Below are positions 23,459 through 35,210 of a stretch of DNA of 64,000 bases, piece by piece. A program made the translations under genes and the position numbers. The notes below the pieces were generated by a model. It was not told where the DNA came from and searched no databases. It worked only from the letters and a program-made list of their open reading frames with translations. Each line of letters begins with the position of its first letter. The first letter of the stretch is position 1. This DNA comes from Charina bottae (taxonomy: Eukaryota > Chordata > Lepidosauria > Squamata > Charinaidae), in NCBI GenBank assembly GCA_023362775.1, contig JALMGJ010000004.1:79536798-79600797 (forward strand), read 5' to 3'.

Positions 23459-24438
23459 TGTTGTCTTTTTTGTATTTCTTTCTTTGAATAGCTAACTTTC
23501 TATCCACAAAAAGAGATATTAATGTTTTCAGTAGTGTAAATAAAATAGGTTTATGCACTTCTACTTTTCAGAATCTGTCTCACTCTTTGCATTGCCATGT
23601 ATGATTACTAAATCTGTACATAAGGACATAAATCAGTTTTTGATTTACAAAGCATATGCCATAGCACATGAAAATGCATCAGTTTACAATCTTATTTTGA
23701 AGGTCACCTAGAAGCCTATGATTGTAGTATAAATAAAACAAAAATCATGACACAATACCACTCTGGTGAAACATTATATTTTAAGGGAATATAGAAGATT
23801 TACTGCTTTGCATATTTGGCATTGACAATTATCATCCCTGTTGCTTTTAATTGATGTACTACAAATATTTCCCAAGGAAATTACTGCCACCTGCTGGATG
23901 CAGATAGAGATGCAAGTATTCACTATATAAGTATGCTTTTTCTTTAATTTGCTGGGTACACAAAGACAATGAAGGCGATATTTCCAGAATTGCCTACCTA
24001 CAAACAGAATTTCTTTCAGCATATCCATGACCATCTTTATTCAAAGGTGAGTCCCACTGAATTTACTGCCAGAAAAGTGGGATTAGGGCCACAGCTTCAT
24101 ATGATTAGTTTTTAAGATAAAATGGGAAGACAACTCAATAGAATCTTGTATCATATTTTGTTAATTACTAGTGAAGGTAAATTCATTACTTTGAACAATA
24201 TTTCAATTTTCTCAAAAGGGACTCAGTACCTAGAGATGACTAGATTCAAGGAGTCTTCACTGATTCCCAAATAATCAGACATCACATAATTGTAATGTCA
24301 TTACATAATTGATGCTACTAATATGAATATGTGGATCACTATGTCATCAAACCAAATGCTACATGCATTCCTTTGTTGTTTGGTTCTATCAATTTTTCAG
24401 CAAAAGTTTTAAAAAAGCAGTATTTAGTTTATTTAATA
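23459..24438. other. Unique sequence, nothing recognised
   Basis: AT-rich, with only short frames lacking any recognisable product. Confidence 0.5.
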
Positions 24439-24446
24439 GTCTACAT

Positions 24447-24649
24447 CAGAGCTTTCCAAACTTTTCATGTTGGTGACACACTTTTTTGACATGCATCATT
24501 TCGCGACACACTCTTACAGCAGGGCTCAAGGCAGGCACTAGGACCTGCGTGGAATCCTGGCAGGATTTGGAGGCAGCAGCAGCCGGGACACACCCAGACA
24601 TTGCAGCCGACACACTAACGTGTCCCGACACACAGTTTGGAAAGCTCTG
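24447..24649. mobile_element. hAT MITE, CAGAGCTTTCCAAAC family
   Basis: A 203-bp element with inverted termini CAGAGCTTTCCAAAC and GTTTGGAAAGCTCTG. It is flanked by a perfect 8-bp duplication GTCTACAT (24439-24446 and 24650-24657). The interior is rich in GACACAC motifs. The element at 36041 is from the same family. Confidence 0.92.
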
Positions 24650-24820
24650 GTCTACATGCATCTTACTCTATATGCATTTATCTAATGTTAGAGAAACTAC
24701 TGTCATATGAATTTTTTGAAGTTTTATATTTTTGTAATCAGAATTCCTAAATATATAGTATATTTGTATATAGAATTCCTAACATATAGATATGTATGTT
24801 GCATGAAGGTCTTGAACTCA

Positions 24821-25066
24821 TCTAGCGGGGTCCAGGAGGCGTGCCTTCTCTGCGATAGTGCCCGCATTATGGAACATCTTGCCCCTGGAGGTGAGGCTGG
24901 CCCCCTCACTCCTGACCTTCCGGAAGTCTCTTAAGACCTGGCTCTGCCGCCTTGCCTGGGACGACGGAGGTGGTAGTGCCTCCGTGGGGTGGCTGGCCCC
25001 GTAGTGCCTTGATCCTGATAGTGGATTTTAACCATCTTTTGAATGGTTAAAATCTTATTCTCTCTA
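24821..25066 (+). mobile_element. CR1-group LINE, 5' piece of an interrupted copy
   Basis: The plus-strand reading gives the C-terminal CR1 signature RRRAFSAIVPALWN and FRKSLKTWLCRLAW, as in the copy at 25234-25845. It stops at about 25066, where a second CR1 has inserted on the opposite strand. The remaining 3' end is at 27014-27135. Confidence 0.85.
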
Positions 25067-25233
25067 TTGTTTTATTTATTTATTTATTATTCAAATTTAT
25101 CCCCGCCCATCTCCCAATTAAGGGACTCTGGGCGGTTTACAGGACAATAATTAAAATCTATATATATATACAAACAATATAAAATAAGTATAATCCAGAT
25201 GGGTAAGATATTAGTTAAAAGGAAGGACATCAA

Positions 25234-25845
25234 TTAAGGGATTAGCCATCTCCATGAGAGACTATCCCTTCCTCCTTCCCATGCCAGGCGGCAGAACCAG
25301 GTCTTCAGCTCTTTCCTAAAGGTCGGGAGGGAGGAGATCTGTCTCAACTCTGGGGGCAAGCTGTTCCATAAAGTGGGCGCTGTCACAGAGAAGGCCCGCC
25401 TCCTAGACCCCATCCGATGACATTCTCTAATTGATGGGGTACGTAGCAGGGCCTCTCTGGATGACCGGGTGGGGCGGGTCGATAACATGGGGATAAGACG
25501 GTCCCTCAGGTATTCTGGTCCCATGCCATGTAGGGCTTTAAAGGTGATAACCAACACCTTGAATTGTACCCGGAAGCAAACTGGCACCCAATGCAGCTCA
25601 CGGAGCAATGGTGTTACATGTGCAAATCTTGGAGCACCCAATACTGCCCGCGCGGCCGCATTCTGCGCCAGCTGAAGCTTCCGGATAGTTTTCAAGGGTA
25701 GCCCCATGTAGAGCGCATTGCAATAATCTACATGGGAGATGACGAGAGCATGAGTGACTGTATGGAGGGCATCGCGTTCCAGGAATGGGCGTAACTGGCG
25801 CACCAACCGAAGTTGCGCAAAAGCCCTCCTAGCCATGACTGCCAC
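25234..25845 (-). pseudogene. CR1 ORF2 C-terminal region
   Basis: A 203-codon frame contains the conserved block downstream of the RT: HVDYCNALYMGLPLKTIRKL, NAAARAVLGAPRFAHVTPLL, RELHWVPVCFRVQFKVLVIT, FKALHGMGPEYLRDRLIPM and RRRAFSVTAPTLWNSLPPEL. The domain is typical of CR1/L2 proteins. It is one frameshift away from the RT frame and lacks an authentic start. Confidence 0.88.
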
Positions 25846-26030
25846 CTGCTCTTCGAGCAGGAGTCATGAGTCTAGAAGAACCCCCAGATTCCGCACCGGT
25901 TCTGAACGGGGTAGTGCTACCCCATCGAGAACCAAAGATGATAATTTCCCAGAAGACGCTAAGCCATCAATCCACAGCCACTCGGTCTTACCAGGGTTCA
26001 ACTGAAGCCTGTTGTTCCCCATCCAGGCCC

Positions 26031-26849
26031 TCACAGCCCCCAGATATACAATTGAGTATCATCCGCATACTGATGATACCTCATCCCATGGTGTTGGATG
26101 ACCTCGCCCAGCGGTTTCATGTAGATGTTGAACAGAAGAGGAGAGAGAACCGACCCCTGCGGCACCCCACATAGGAGCGGTCGCGGGCCGGATCTCTCCT
26201 CTCCTATCAGCACCGACTGGGAGTGGCCCCGGAGGAAAGAGGTGAACCAGCGCAAAACTACGCCGCCCACCCCCAACTCCCTAAGCCAACCCAAAAGGAT
26301 ACCATGGTCGATGGTATCGAAAGCCACTGAGAGATCCAAGAGAGCCAGGATAGATGCACTACCTCCATCCCGCCCCCGCCAGAGGTCATCCGTAAGTGTG
26401 ACCAATGCAGTCTCCATCCCATATCCTGGCCTAGAACCTGACTGAAAAGGGTCAAGATAATCCGCTTCATCCAGGGTCCTTTGAAGTTGCAACGCCACCA
26501 CTTTCTCAACCACTTTTCCCAAGAAGGGAAGGTGGGAGACTGGACGAAAGTTGTCCAGGATGGTGGGGTCCAGGGATGGCTTCTTGAGGAGGGGGTGCAC
26601 CAACGCCTCCTTAAAGGCAGTTGGGACCACCCCCTCCAACAAGGATGTATTAATCATAGCCTGGACCCATCCACCTGTCACCTCCCCGGCCGATTTCACC
26701 AGCCAGGAAGGGCAGGGATCTAAGTGACATGTGGGATTAACAATTCGAAGGATCCTGTCCACTTCCTCAGGTCCAACAGGATCAAATCGTTCCCAGATAA
26801 TAGGGCAAGATCGCTCTCCCGGCATCTCCCCAGACTGCAATCCACGCAT
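26031..26849 (-). pseudogene. CR1 reverse transcriptase
   Basis: A 272-codon frame covers the RT domain: PTCHLDPCPSWLVK (about 38), FRPVSHLPFLGKVVEKVVAL (about 103), LDPFQSGSRPGYGMETALV, LDLSVAFDTIDHGILLGWL, GVPQGSVLSPLLFNIYMKPL and the catalytic YHQYADDTQLYI (YADD) just before its end. Family proteins continue past this point. Here the frame stops at about 26031, and the downstream part is in another frame. Confidence 0.9.
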
Positions 26850-27013
26850 GAGGAGTCCAGCTTAGACTGAATCCGAGCAATTTTATCCTGCAGATGCTCA
26901 GAAAATTCTTCTGCATGGCCCTGAAGGTGGGTGGTCAATACCACCCTACCCAACAGAGATCGTGTAATCTTAAACAGGGCCGTCGGGCGGCATTCTGCGG
27001 ATGCAATAAGGGC

Positions 27014-27135
27014 GGAGAAATATTCACGTTTCGTTTATGGTAATTTTATGTATAGATTTTATCTTCTGCTATTTTGTAAACCGCCCAGAGTCCCTTATTT
27101 GGGAAGATGGGTGGGGATAAATTAAATAAATAAAT
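27014..27135 (+). mobile_element. CR1-group LINE 3' end of the interrupted copy
   Basis: This is the 3' terminus (TTTTGTAAACCGCCCAGAGT, GGGAAGATGGGTGGGGATAA, then AAATAAATAAA) that continues the copy at 24821-25066. Confidence 0.82.
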
Positions 27136-27797
27136 AAATAAAACTGACAGCAAGTCAATTGTAGTTGTTATGCTATGAAGTTTTCAATGGCTTTAAAAGA
27201 TATTTTAACTGTTTAAATTGACCTTTTACCTATTTTTAAATCTTTTGCATTTGACTTTGTTGCATGTTTCCAGAGTTCATTAGAACTGAACTTCATTAGA
27301 ACTGGAGTAGGAAATAAATCAATTAGCAAACTAGTCAGAATTCTTAGATGATTACATAATTTTGCTCTAAAAAGAAATCGATGTTGGATCCCTCTTAGTT
27401 AATTTTCAGAGGAGTAGACCACTTCCTCATACTTTATGTCTGGACATTTTGAAGCTGGTGCATGGGACAGAATACATTAGCCTACAAATACAAACCACAT
27501 CAACCTTGATTTTTTTTTAAAAAAATAAACATCTATTTAAGGAATATTTTGACATAGTAGTAATTTTAATGTATCTCTGCTCTCTCTAGCCCATCTCTCT
27601 TAGCTTCCTTCTGACTTTATTTTTCAATCAATTCATGATTCAGTATGACAGAGTTAACACTTTTTTTCATTTAGTGATTCCAATATCATGCTGAGTAGTG
27701 GCTTGCTTATCATGGATTGTTGAATAAGCCACTTGGTTCATACTTTATGGGAAGCTTAAGCCCCATAAAGTACTTAATGGCTTAATGCATGTGAACC
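27136..27797. other. Unique sequence with a small palindrome next to the large inverted repeat
   Basis: No gene or repeat family was recognised. A perfect 11-bp inverted repeat (TACTTTATGGG / CCCATAAAGTA, 27741-27751 and 27762-27772) lies about 25 bp outside the left arm of the big inverted repeat. Confidence 0.6.
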
Positions 27798-29175
27798 ATG
27801 CTTTTGCACCAACACTGACAGGACCTAACAATTCTTAGTGTGTATCGGATAGTGGGTCAGGATAGGAGATGATACAGATATGGAGAGAGAGAGAGAGAAG
27901 CAGCTAAACAACCTGTATTAGTGAAGTAATGTGATCTAATAATATTTATTTATTTATTTATTTATTTATTTTCTATCTATCCCACCTTTATTATTTTTAT
28001 AAATAACTCAAGACGGTGAACATACATACCAAATACTCCTTCCTCCTCCTGTTTTCCCCACAACAACCTTCCTCCTCCTGTTTTCCCCACAACAACCACC
28101 CTGTGAGGTGAGTTGGGCTGAGAGAGAGTGACTGGCCCAAGGTCACCCAGCCAGCTTTCATGCTTAAGGCAGGACTAGAACTCTCAGTCTCCTGGTTTCT
28201 AGCCCGTATGTACAAGTGAAAGCAATATTTACAAAATAAGTGTGTTTTTCTATGTATGTTCAAAATAATATAAACAATCAAGTCTTAATTTACTTAATTT
28301 CCTTCCTCTTATGTCTCTCTTCTCACTTTTCGCTTTTAAGGTACTACTGCTTCTTCTCTCCCTCCTAATCTCAATTACTGACTCTGGAATGTCCTTGCGT
28401 TTTCTCCCGGCTGTCTTGCTGACAAAGTAAGTCTGTAACTCATACATTCACATGGTCCATCTTCTGATTCATCATACAAATATCACAGTTCAAGATGCTT
28501 TCCTTGGTGTATTTTCCTGATCTTTCCATACTCTCACAAGTGGCTTCAGGCTTTTCCTCCCAGTCTTCCACCACATCTCAGGGCTGGAATCTCCAGACTG
28601 GGCAGGCTGCTCATCACTCCACTCCGTGTTACCTGGGTGAAGTCCTCTGCAGCAGCATGACCTACAGCTTCTGAAATACAACACCCCCCTCTTCTCTGCT
28701 TTTCCTTTCTCTTTATATATTCTATATCTGAGGTATATACAAGCTACTTTATAGGTATATTCTGGCATTTTCCTTTTTTCTGCTCTTGGTCTTGTGCTGA
28801 TTCTTCTCTATCAATGACATACAGTATGACCTTGGCAACCAACCACTATCCTCCAGCTGGGTACTTTACCTTGCCACAGTGTGTCTCACTCAGAATCCCA
28901 GATTTCATTAACCCTTAGTCTAGTAAAGATACATTTTGAAATATTTACCATTGTGTATTGTTCAGATTCTGGTTCGTTACCAATTTCTGGCAGTGAGTTC
29001 TTGAGATACTGGGTGTTGCACATTGACTGCTGGGAATTACATGTAAATTGCCCACCTCTGCCAGAACCGATTGCTTATAAGCAACAAGGGATAAGCTTGC
29101 ACAACGCATTGCCAAAGAAAAAAAGAAAGTAATGAAATAATTTTCAGTGAACTCGTGTTTCATTTGGATACATCT
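27798..29175. repeat. Left arm of a large inverted duplication
   Basis: This roughly 1.38-kb segment reappears inverted at 30025-31355. Read through both arms, a 92-codon frame (28490-28768 minus; 30432-30710 plus) is identical and a 65-codon frame differs at one residue. Nucleotide differences are few (for example one base near 28731). The left arm carries an extra tandem copy of about 31 bp near 28040-28100. Each arm contains the same SINE in matching position, so the duplication happened after the SINE inserted. The arm does not resemble a known transposon terminus. The 92-codon frame has no recognisable domain. Confidence 0.93.
27945..28210 (-). mobile_element. tRNA-derived SINE (left-arm copy)
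   Basis: A full-length minus-strand copy with an (AAAT)n tail at 27945-27970, CCCACCTTTATTATTTTTAT, GTGAGGTGAGTTGGGCTGAG and a tRNA-like head at about 28160-28205. It is the inverted partner of 30985-31205. Confidence 0.85.
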
Positions 29176-30024
29176 ATCCAAATATGTATCTTCTAGCTTA
29201 GAAACAGTATTTTCAAAACATGCCAACTCATCAATATTTGCATATTACATGGGTTTGTGTATGTTTGTGCATGTGTTTCTGAATATATGTACAAGCTGAA
29301 ATTTATCCAACTGTATTATATAATTTTATATTATATAATTGAAATTAAGTTCAATTTCCTTTTCCAGCATTCCCATTTTAAAAATCCTCATGATTCTTAG
29401 AAGCTCCTCCAACTTTTTAAAGAGAAAACTAGACAAAATATAAAACTAGCTACATTAATCCAAGATTTCATTATGTGGCATGTTTACCTATCCCCTCAGT
29501 GTAAGTCCTTTTAAATAAATCAGATATTTCAGGAGCCTAGCTAATCTAGCTGTTATTTGTTAATTAATCACATTGTTTTGAGTGCTCATTTATTTTTAAT
29601 GCAGAAATCTTTTTCATGTAATAAAGAAATATGTATCCAGTTATCTCAGAAATCAAGAAATCAGCACATAGAAAGATAAAAATTTCTTCCTTTCTCTATT
29701 TAGCATAATTTGATTTGGAATATTTTATCACTTCAAATGAGTTAATCACAGAGGTAGATTACGGACATTGTTAGTCAATTATACACTCCACAGGGTAAAT
29801 GAAATATCAACTGCAGGTATCTAGTCAAACAGGACTCTGCAATTGTTATTGAAAAACAGTATGTGGTTAAATGGTAGGTCCCATAAAGTTACCCCAGAGT
29901 CTCAGCATGTGATATGGAATTCATACAGGAAAAAAAAGATATTTCAAGAAAAAAGTGGTACTCTGAACTTGTCCTGTAATAGCTAATATTTCAACTAAAT
30001 GGAATGATTATCAGATATACCTAA
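29176..30024. other. Spacer of the large inverted duplication
   Basis: About 850 bp of AT-rich sequence lie between the arms. No repeat or frame is recognised. The two ends are not complementary beyond the arm edges. Confidence 0.8.
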
Positions 30025-31355
30025 AGATGTATCCAAATGAAACACGAGTTCACTGAAAATTATTTCATTACTTTCTTTTTTTCTTTGGCGATGTGTTGTG
30101 CAAGCTTATCCCTTGTTGCTTATAAGCAATCGGTTCTGGCAGAGGTGGGCAATTTACATGTAATTCCCAGCAGTCAATGTGCAACACCCAGTATCTCAAG
30201 AACTCACTGCCAGAAATTGGTAACGAACCAGAATCTGAACAATACACAATGGTAAATATTTCAAAATGTATCTTTACTAGACTAAGGGTTAATGAAATCT
30301 GGGATTCTGAGTGAGACACACTGTGGCAGGGTAAAGTACCCAGCTGGAGGATAGTGGTTGGTTGCCAAGGTCATACTGTATGTCATTGATAGAGAAGAAT
30401 CAGCACAAGACCAAGAGCAGAAAAAAGGAAAATGCCAGAATATACCTATAAAGTAGCTTGTATATACCTTAGATATAGAATATATAAAGAGAAAGGAAAA
30501 GCAGAGAAGAGGGGGGTGTTGTATTTCAGAAGCTGTAGGTCATGCTGCTGCAGAGGACTTCACCCAGGTAACACGGAGTGGAGTGATGAGCAGCCTGCCC
30601 AGTCTGGAGATTCCAGCCCTGAGATGTGGTGGAAGACTGGGAGGAAAAGCCTGAAGCCACTTGTGAGAGTATGGAAAGATCAGGAAAATACACCAAGGAA
30701 AGCATCTTGAACTGTGATATTTGTATGATGAATCAGAAGATGGACCATGTGAATGTATGAGTTACAGACTTACTTTGTCAGCAAGACAGCCGGGAGAAAA
30801 CGCAAGGACATTCCAGAGTCAGTAATTGAGATTAGGAGGGAGAGAAGAAGCAGTAGTACCTTAAAAGCGAAAAGTGAGAAGAGAGACATAAGAGGAAGGA
30901 AATTAAGTAAATTAAGACTTGATTGCTTATATTATTTTGAAAATACATAGAAAAACACACTCATTTTGTAAATATTGCTTTCACTTGTACATACGGGCTA
31001 GAAACCAGGAGACTGAGAGTTCTAGTCCCGCCTTAAGCATGAAAGCCAGCTGGGTGACCTTGGGCCAGTCACTCTCTCTCAGCCCAACTCACCTCACAGG
31101 GTGGTTGTTGTGGGGAAAACAGGAGGAGGAAGGAGTATTTGGTATGTATGTTCACCGTCTTGAGTTATTTATAAAAATAATAAATGTGGGATAGATAAAA
31201 AATAAATAAATACTGTTAAATCACATTACTTCACTAATATAGGTTGTTTAGCTGCTTCCCTCTCTCTCTCCCCATATCTGTATCACCTCCTATCCTGACC
31301 CACTCTCTGATACACACTAAGAATTGTTATGTCCTGTCAATGTTGGCACAAAAGC
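30025..31355. repeat. Right arm of a large inverted duplication
   Basis: This is the reverse complement of 27798-29175 with very few substitutions and without the left arm's 31-bp tandem copy. The outer edge ends near GCATGCTTTTGTGCC (minus sense). I found no short flanking duplication at the outer edges, which argues against a transposon with long inverted termini. Confidence 0.93.
30985..31205 (+). mobile_element. tRNA-derived SINE (right-arm copy)
   Basis: The plus-strand copy has the tRNA-like head (GGGCTAGAAACCAGGAGACT, then GTTCTAGTCCCGCC), the GGGCCAGTCACTCTCTC body and a TTATAAAAATAATAAA...AATAAATAAATA tail. Confidence 0.85.
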
Positions 31356-31509
31356 ATGCTTCTTTTCTTGAGATTGCATTTTCTTATTGCCCTTTTCAGG
31401 TATCTGAAAAATATATATGAATATTTATCTCCGGGATTTGAAACTTGAAATTTTAGGACTGCAGTTTGAGTCTGAAACATTCGAAAAAAAATATTTAACT
31501 GTTTTATTT

Positions 31510-31632
31510 TTAGGCCGAGAGAAAATAAGTGGCCCCAAATCACCCAGCCAGCTTGCATGCTTATGGGAGGTCTAGAACTCATTGTCTCCCCATTTCTAGT
31601 CCAGCATCTTAATCACTACACTGCACTGGCTA
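31510..31632 (-). mobile_element. tRNA-derived SINE fragment (head only)
   Basis: The minus-strand tRNA-like head and the start of the body are present (CACTACACTGCACTGGCT at the right edge, CACCCAGCCAGCTTGCATGC within). It is old and truncated. Confidence 0.7.
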
Positions 31633-32097
31633 TAAATTTTATTTGTCTCAAATAACTGTGGAGCTTAAACTCATACATGAACATATATCTGAAAGATGAG
31701 GAATTCACATCATCACTTATTAAGCAAAAGATATTGATGTTTTTGACCCTCTGTGAAGCTAGATGAAATTTGTTCAAGGTTTCTGATGGAAATTTCTAAA
31801 AATTAAAATTTGTTTATAATGAAATTGGAAAAAAGTCAAGGGTATGAAGGCAAAGCTATAACTCTTCTCTCCAATGGATACAAATGGTATAGTTCTTCGT
31901 AGGTTGTCCTCGATTTACAACCAAAACAGGGACCAGAAAATTTGTTTAACAGTTTTTTTTCTTCAATGCGTATTTTTAAGTTTCCAAATATTTTTGATTG
32001 CTACTATAAGTGTTTTCCTATTGCTGTTTTGTGTTACATATTTCTGTATTTCATAAATACTGTCTTTACTGTTATTTTTTATAGGCTGCTGGAGGAT

Positions 32098-32178
32098 AGA
32101 CTGACATTTATTTTATTTTCAAATTTTGCCACCGCCCATCTCCCCTCAGAAGAGGGACTCTGGGCGGTTTACAGTATG
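32098..32178 (-). mobile_element. CR1-group 3' tail
   Basis: In minus sense it has the ACCGCCCAGAGTCCC...GGGGAGATGGGCGG signature with A-rich sequence following. Tail-only fragment. Confidence 0.68.
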
Positions 32179-34444
32179 TTTTAAAGAAATATCCAAACTG
32201 TATATTGAGCAGGCAAACTTTTACAGCTTGGTGTAGTAGTATTAAACCATTGCACTCTTATATTTCTACTGAAGTATTTCAAATTTATTTTAGAATACAT
32301 ATTTAAGAATATGTAGTAAGATATGTGAATTTTATGCAAGCCCATTTCTTTTGTTTTCTTTTTTCTTTTTGGTTCCATCTCTCTTTTGGGGGGCAATGTG
32401 GGAGAGGCCATATTACTTGGTATATCAAAAATGGAGTCCCACTTCAAAGGGCTATTTGCTATTTGCTGGCTGGAAAAGTTGATAGTATTTCAGCATTTTC
32501 TAGGATAAACAGCAGGGGAGGTGCAAAAAATGGCAGCAGCATGTCTATCTCTCCCCACACACATTCTCCTTTTTGAAGATATGGCTTGGCAGCTCATTTC
32601 TTGGCTCCTAAGTAGATTTTTTTTGGTGCTGTCCCAGAATGCTTCTAATTGTTCTAGTAGACCTCAGATTTTTTTTGATAAATAAAGCAAAAATACAAAT
32701 ACTGAACAATCAAGATAAATATGAATAACACTCATCTATAAATATTTAATAGTGATACAAAGGATAGATTTTAATAAAAAGAATTATATAGTTCAGTGAT
32801 CTTTTTTTCCCTTTCAGAATAGGACTGCACTGATTTTTCCATTATTTTGATACGCACTGAACATAATAAATCATTTTCTGAAGCCAATAAGTTAGAATTT
32901 CTTTCCAATAATATACTGATTAGGGATTTTCAAAAAAACTAGTCCCCCCACCTCTGACTTTCCTTTAAGTAGGGACTGGAAGGTAATTATGTTAGCTTTG
33001 TTTTCTTTCATGCTTAGTTCATATATCATCAGATCATATTTTGAACCTCACACATTATATCACATAAAAATATATGAAGTAGGTTCTTCTAAAATGAATT
33101 CTTTTTCATATTATTTTAATATCTTTGCTTGTATATCAAAAATAATGGATCCTTGACCTTAACAGACACCAAGGTCCTTAGTCCTTCTGTAAATTAAAAC
33201 GTTGGATATTAAGCTTTAAGTGAAGCACAAAATATATCTGAAGAGTTTGCAAAGAATTCTAGTGAGATCATGTTATATAGTTGTAGAACCAAGGGATTCT
33301 ATAACATACAAATAATTTTTCCTTTATTTCACCTAGGTAAAGAACTTTACTATTTCAAGTAGAATTGGTACCCAGTATAAACCACAAGATAATGTTTTAG
33401 CAAGCAATGAGGCTTGTCATCGGATTCCCAGTAAAGATTTGAGAAGAAACAGTGTGTGATCACTTAATCTTGTTAAATGTAGCACAGAACACTAAGTGTA
33501 TTAGAGCATGTATTGAAATAATAACAAACCCTGCTGTTAAAGCTATTAGGAAACATCTCTTTCCCAATTCACCTGCCAGCTTATGAAAGGCTTCTTTTCT
33601 TTATTTGAGCTATTTGCTTTGACTTCTTGTGGTATATTAATACTGTGCTTTAAGATAAGTTCTGTAATTATTGTAGTTTTCAGATTACGCAACTATTTCT
33701 ACTAACAACTGAAAAGCTAAAAAAAATATAATGTGCATTACAATAACTCTTGATTGTATCAAACGGATATTATATAACAATATTGGTACAATATATAATT
33801 ATACAGTAGCTATATTGATTTAAATTCCACAGAGCCATGTTTTTTCCATACTGAAGATTAATGTCATTACTACAATCTGCAAAAGTAAAAAGCTATGCAA
33901 AACCTGATTTAAAAGATTTGCCCATTACCCAATAATTTGACATGCTAGAGCTAACCATATAGGTTTGCCTGGGGCTGACTTTCTCAGGCAATTCCTTAAG
34001 TTTTTGAATTACTTGTAGATGTAAAAAAAATCCAGTTTGATGATTACCTTGTTTATTTTAGAGTCCTAGTAGAAGAAATATTCATTTTTTTTTGGGGGGG
34101 GGAGTTATATGTCCAGGTTAGGAATCTGAGCCTCCCTCAGACCTGCAGTTCCACCTACATCTCTCAAATTCCTTTCCTCCAGTGCCTTCATCTTGATGGA
34201 ACATAATCTAGGAAGAAGTACCATGTGTTGCTTTCCTTTGCCTGGCAATTCCATTCCATAGCCAGGACATGAGAGAAGAGATACTAATGACATCCTTTTG
34301 GTGAAATGCTATTAATTAAAACATAAATGTCAAAAACAGTGTTTTGGTCACAGACCCATAAAACAAATGGATTCTGGGAATAATAAGCTAATAGCTAGTA
34401 TGATAAAAAGGAATCTACATTTCTTACTCCAACTCTGTGTAGTA

Positions 34445-35210
34445 TTTAGTCACACCATATCAGTGGTTTAATTTTATACAGAGTTGCCATTAGTTTATGG
34501 ACCTTTACTTTATACTTATTGGTTATTGTATATTGTTTTTTGTGTATTTTATCTTGTAAATGCTGAGAGAACTTGGTGGTCCATATAAATATGATTAATA
34601 AATAAAAATAAACATTATAGGCATACTGGTAGCATTTCACTCCAAAGCTCTGGAGGACTTCTTCAAGTGATTTCTTACAGCTACTACACATCACATCACA
34701 TTTAAAGTGCAAGTTTTGATCTATAAAGTTCTTTACAGCTTGGCTTGGCGCCTGAGTGTCAGTCCAATCTATTAGAACATCCAGGTGAAGCTACTTATAG
34801 TTCCATATCTCTTGAGAGTTTTGGGTGGTTGAAACTATAAAACGCTGCTTTTCTTGGCAGTGTTTGTGCTTTGGAGCAGCTACCTAATGGAGATCGGATC
34901 AGGTTAGCCTTCTCCTTGCTGCTTTTTTAGGAAACCATTGAAGATCAAACTATTCCAGAGGGCATTCTCTTACATTTATATTTGACACCATATGTTATTC
35001 TTTTTCCTCCATTTTTCCTTATTTTATTGTTAGATTTTATTTATATTGTTTTTGATGGTCTTTGTTTGGGGTTTTGTTATGGGTTGTGATTAAGATTCAT
35101 TTTGATTATACCTTGGATGATTTAACTTGTCTTATATTTTATGTAAGATGCCAAGAGTCATTTGATTGTGGTGAGGTAGAAGTTTGATAAACAATTAAAT
35201 AAATAATACA
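34445..35210 (+). mobile_element. LINE 3' remnants (CR1/L2 group)
   Basis: There are two tail-like segments. The first (about 34445-34612) ends in AATAAATAAAAATAAAC. The second (about 34690-35210) shows decayed coding similarity to the CR1/L2 C-terminus (VQVLIYKVLYSLA, then an FRK-like helix) and ends in AACAATTAAATAAATAATA. The exact family is uncertain. Confidence 0.5.

Larger units (their letters stand above)
25067..27010 (-). mobile_element. CR1-group LINE, 5'-truncated, inserted in another CR1
   Basis: The minus-strand element runs from a truncated 5' end near 27010 to a 3' end with GGGCGG...CCCAGAGTCCC-type sequence and an (AAAT)n tail at 25067-25090. It contains most of the reverse transcriptase and the C-terminal region. 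Both flanks are the two halves of one plus-strand CR1 copy, so this copy is the younger of the two. Confidence 0.9.
31356..34444. other. Mostly unique sequence with scattered repeat scraps
   Basis: I identified a SINE head (31510-31632), a MITE left-end scrap (31900-31945, TAGGTTGTCCTCGATTTACA) and a CR1 tail (32098-32178). The rest is AT-rich DNA with short spurious frames. Confidence 0.55.

Noticed and set aside
28490..28768. Conserved 92-codon frame present identically in both arms of the inverted repeat
   Set aside because: The identity follows from the recent duplication of the whole arm; synonymous sites are equally unchanged, so it is no evidence of selection on a protein.
27798..31355. 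Interpretation of the inverted repeat as a DNA transposon with long inverted termini
   Set aside because: No target duplication, no transposase, and both arms contain an ordinary SINE at the same place, which points to segmental inverted duplication.
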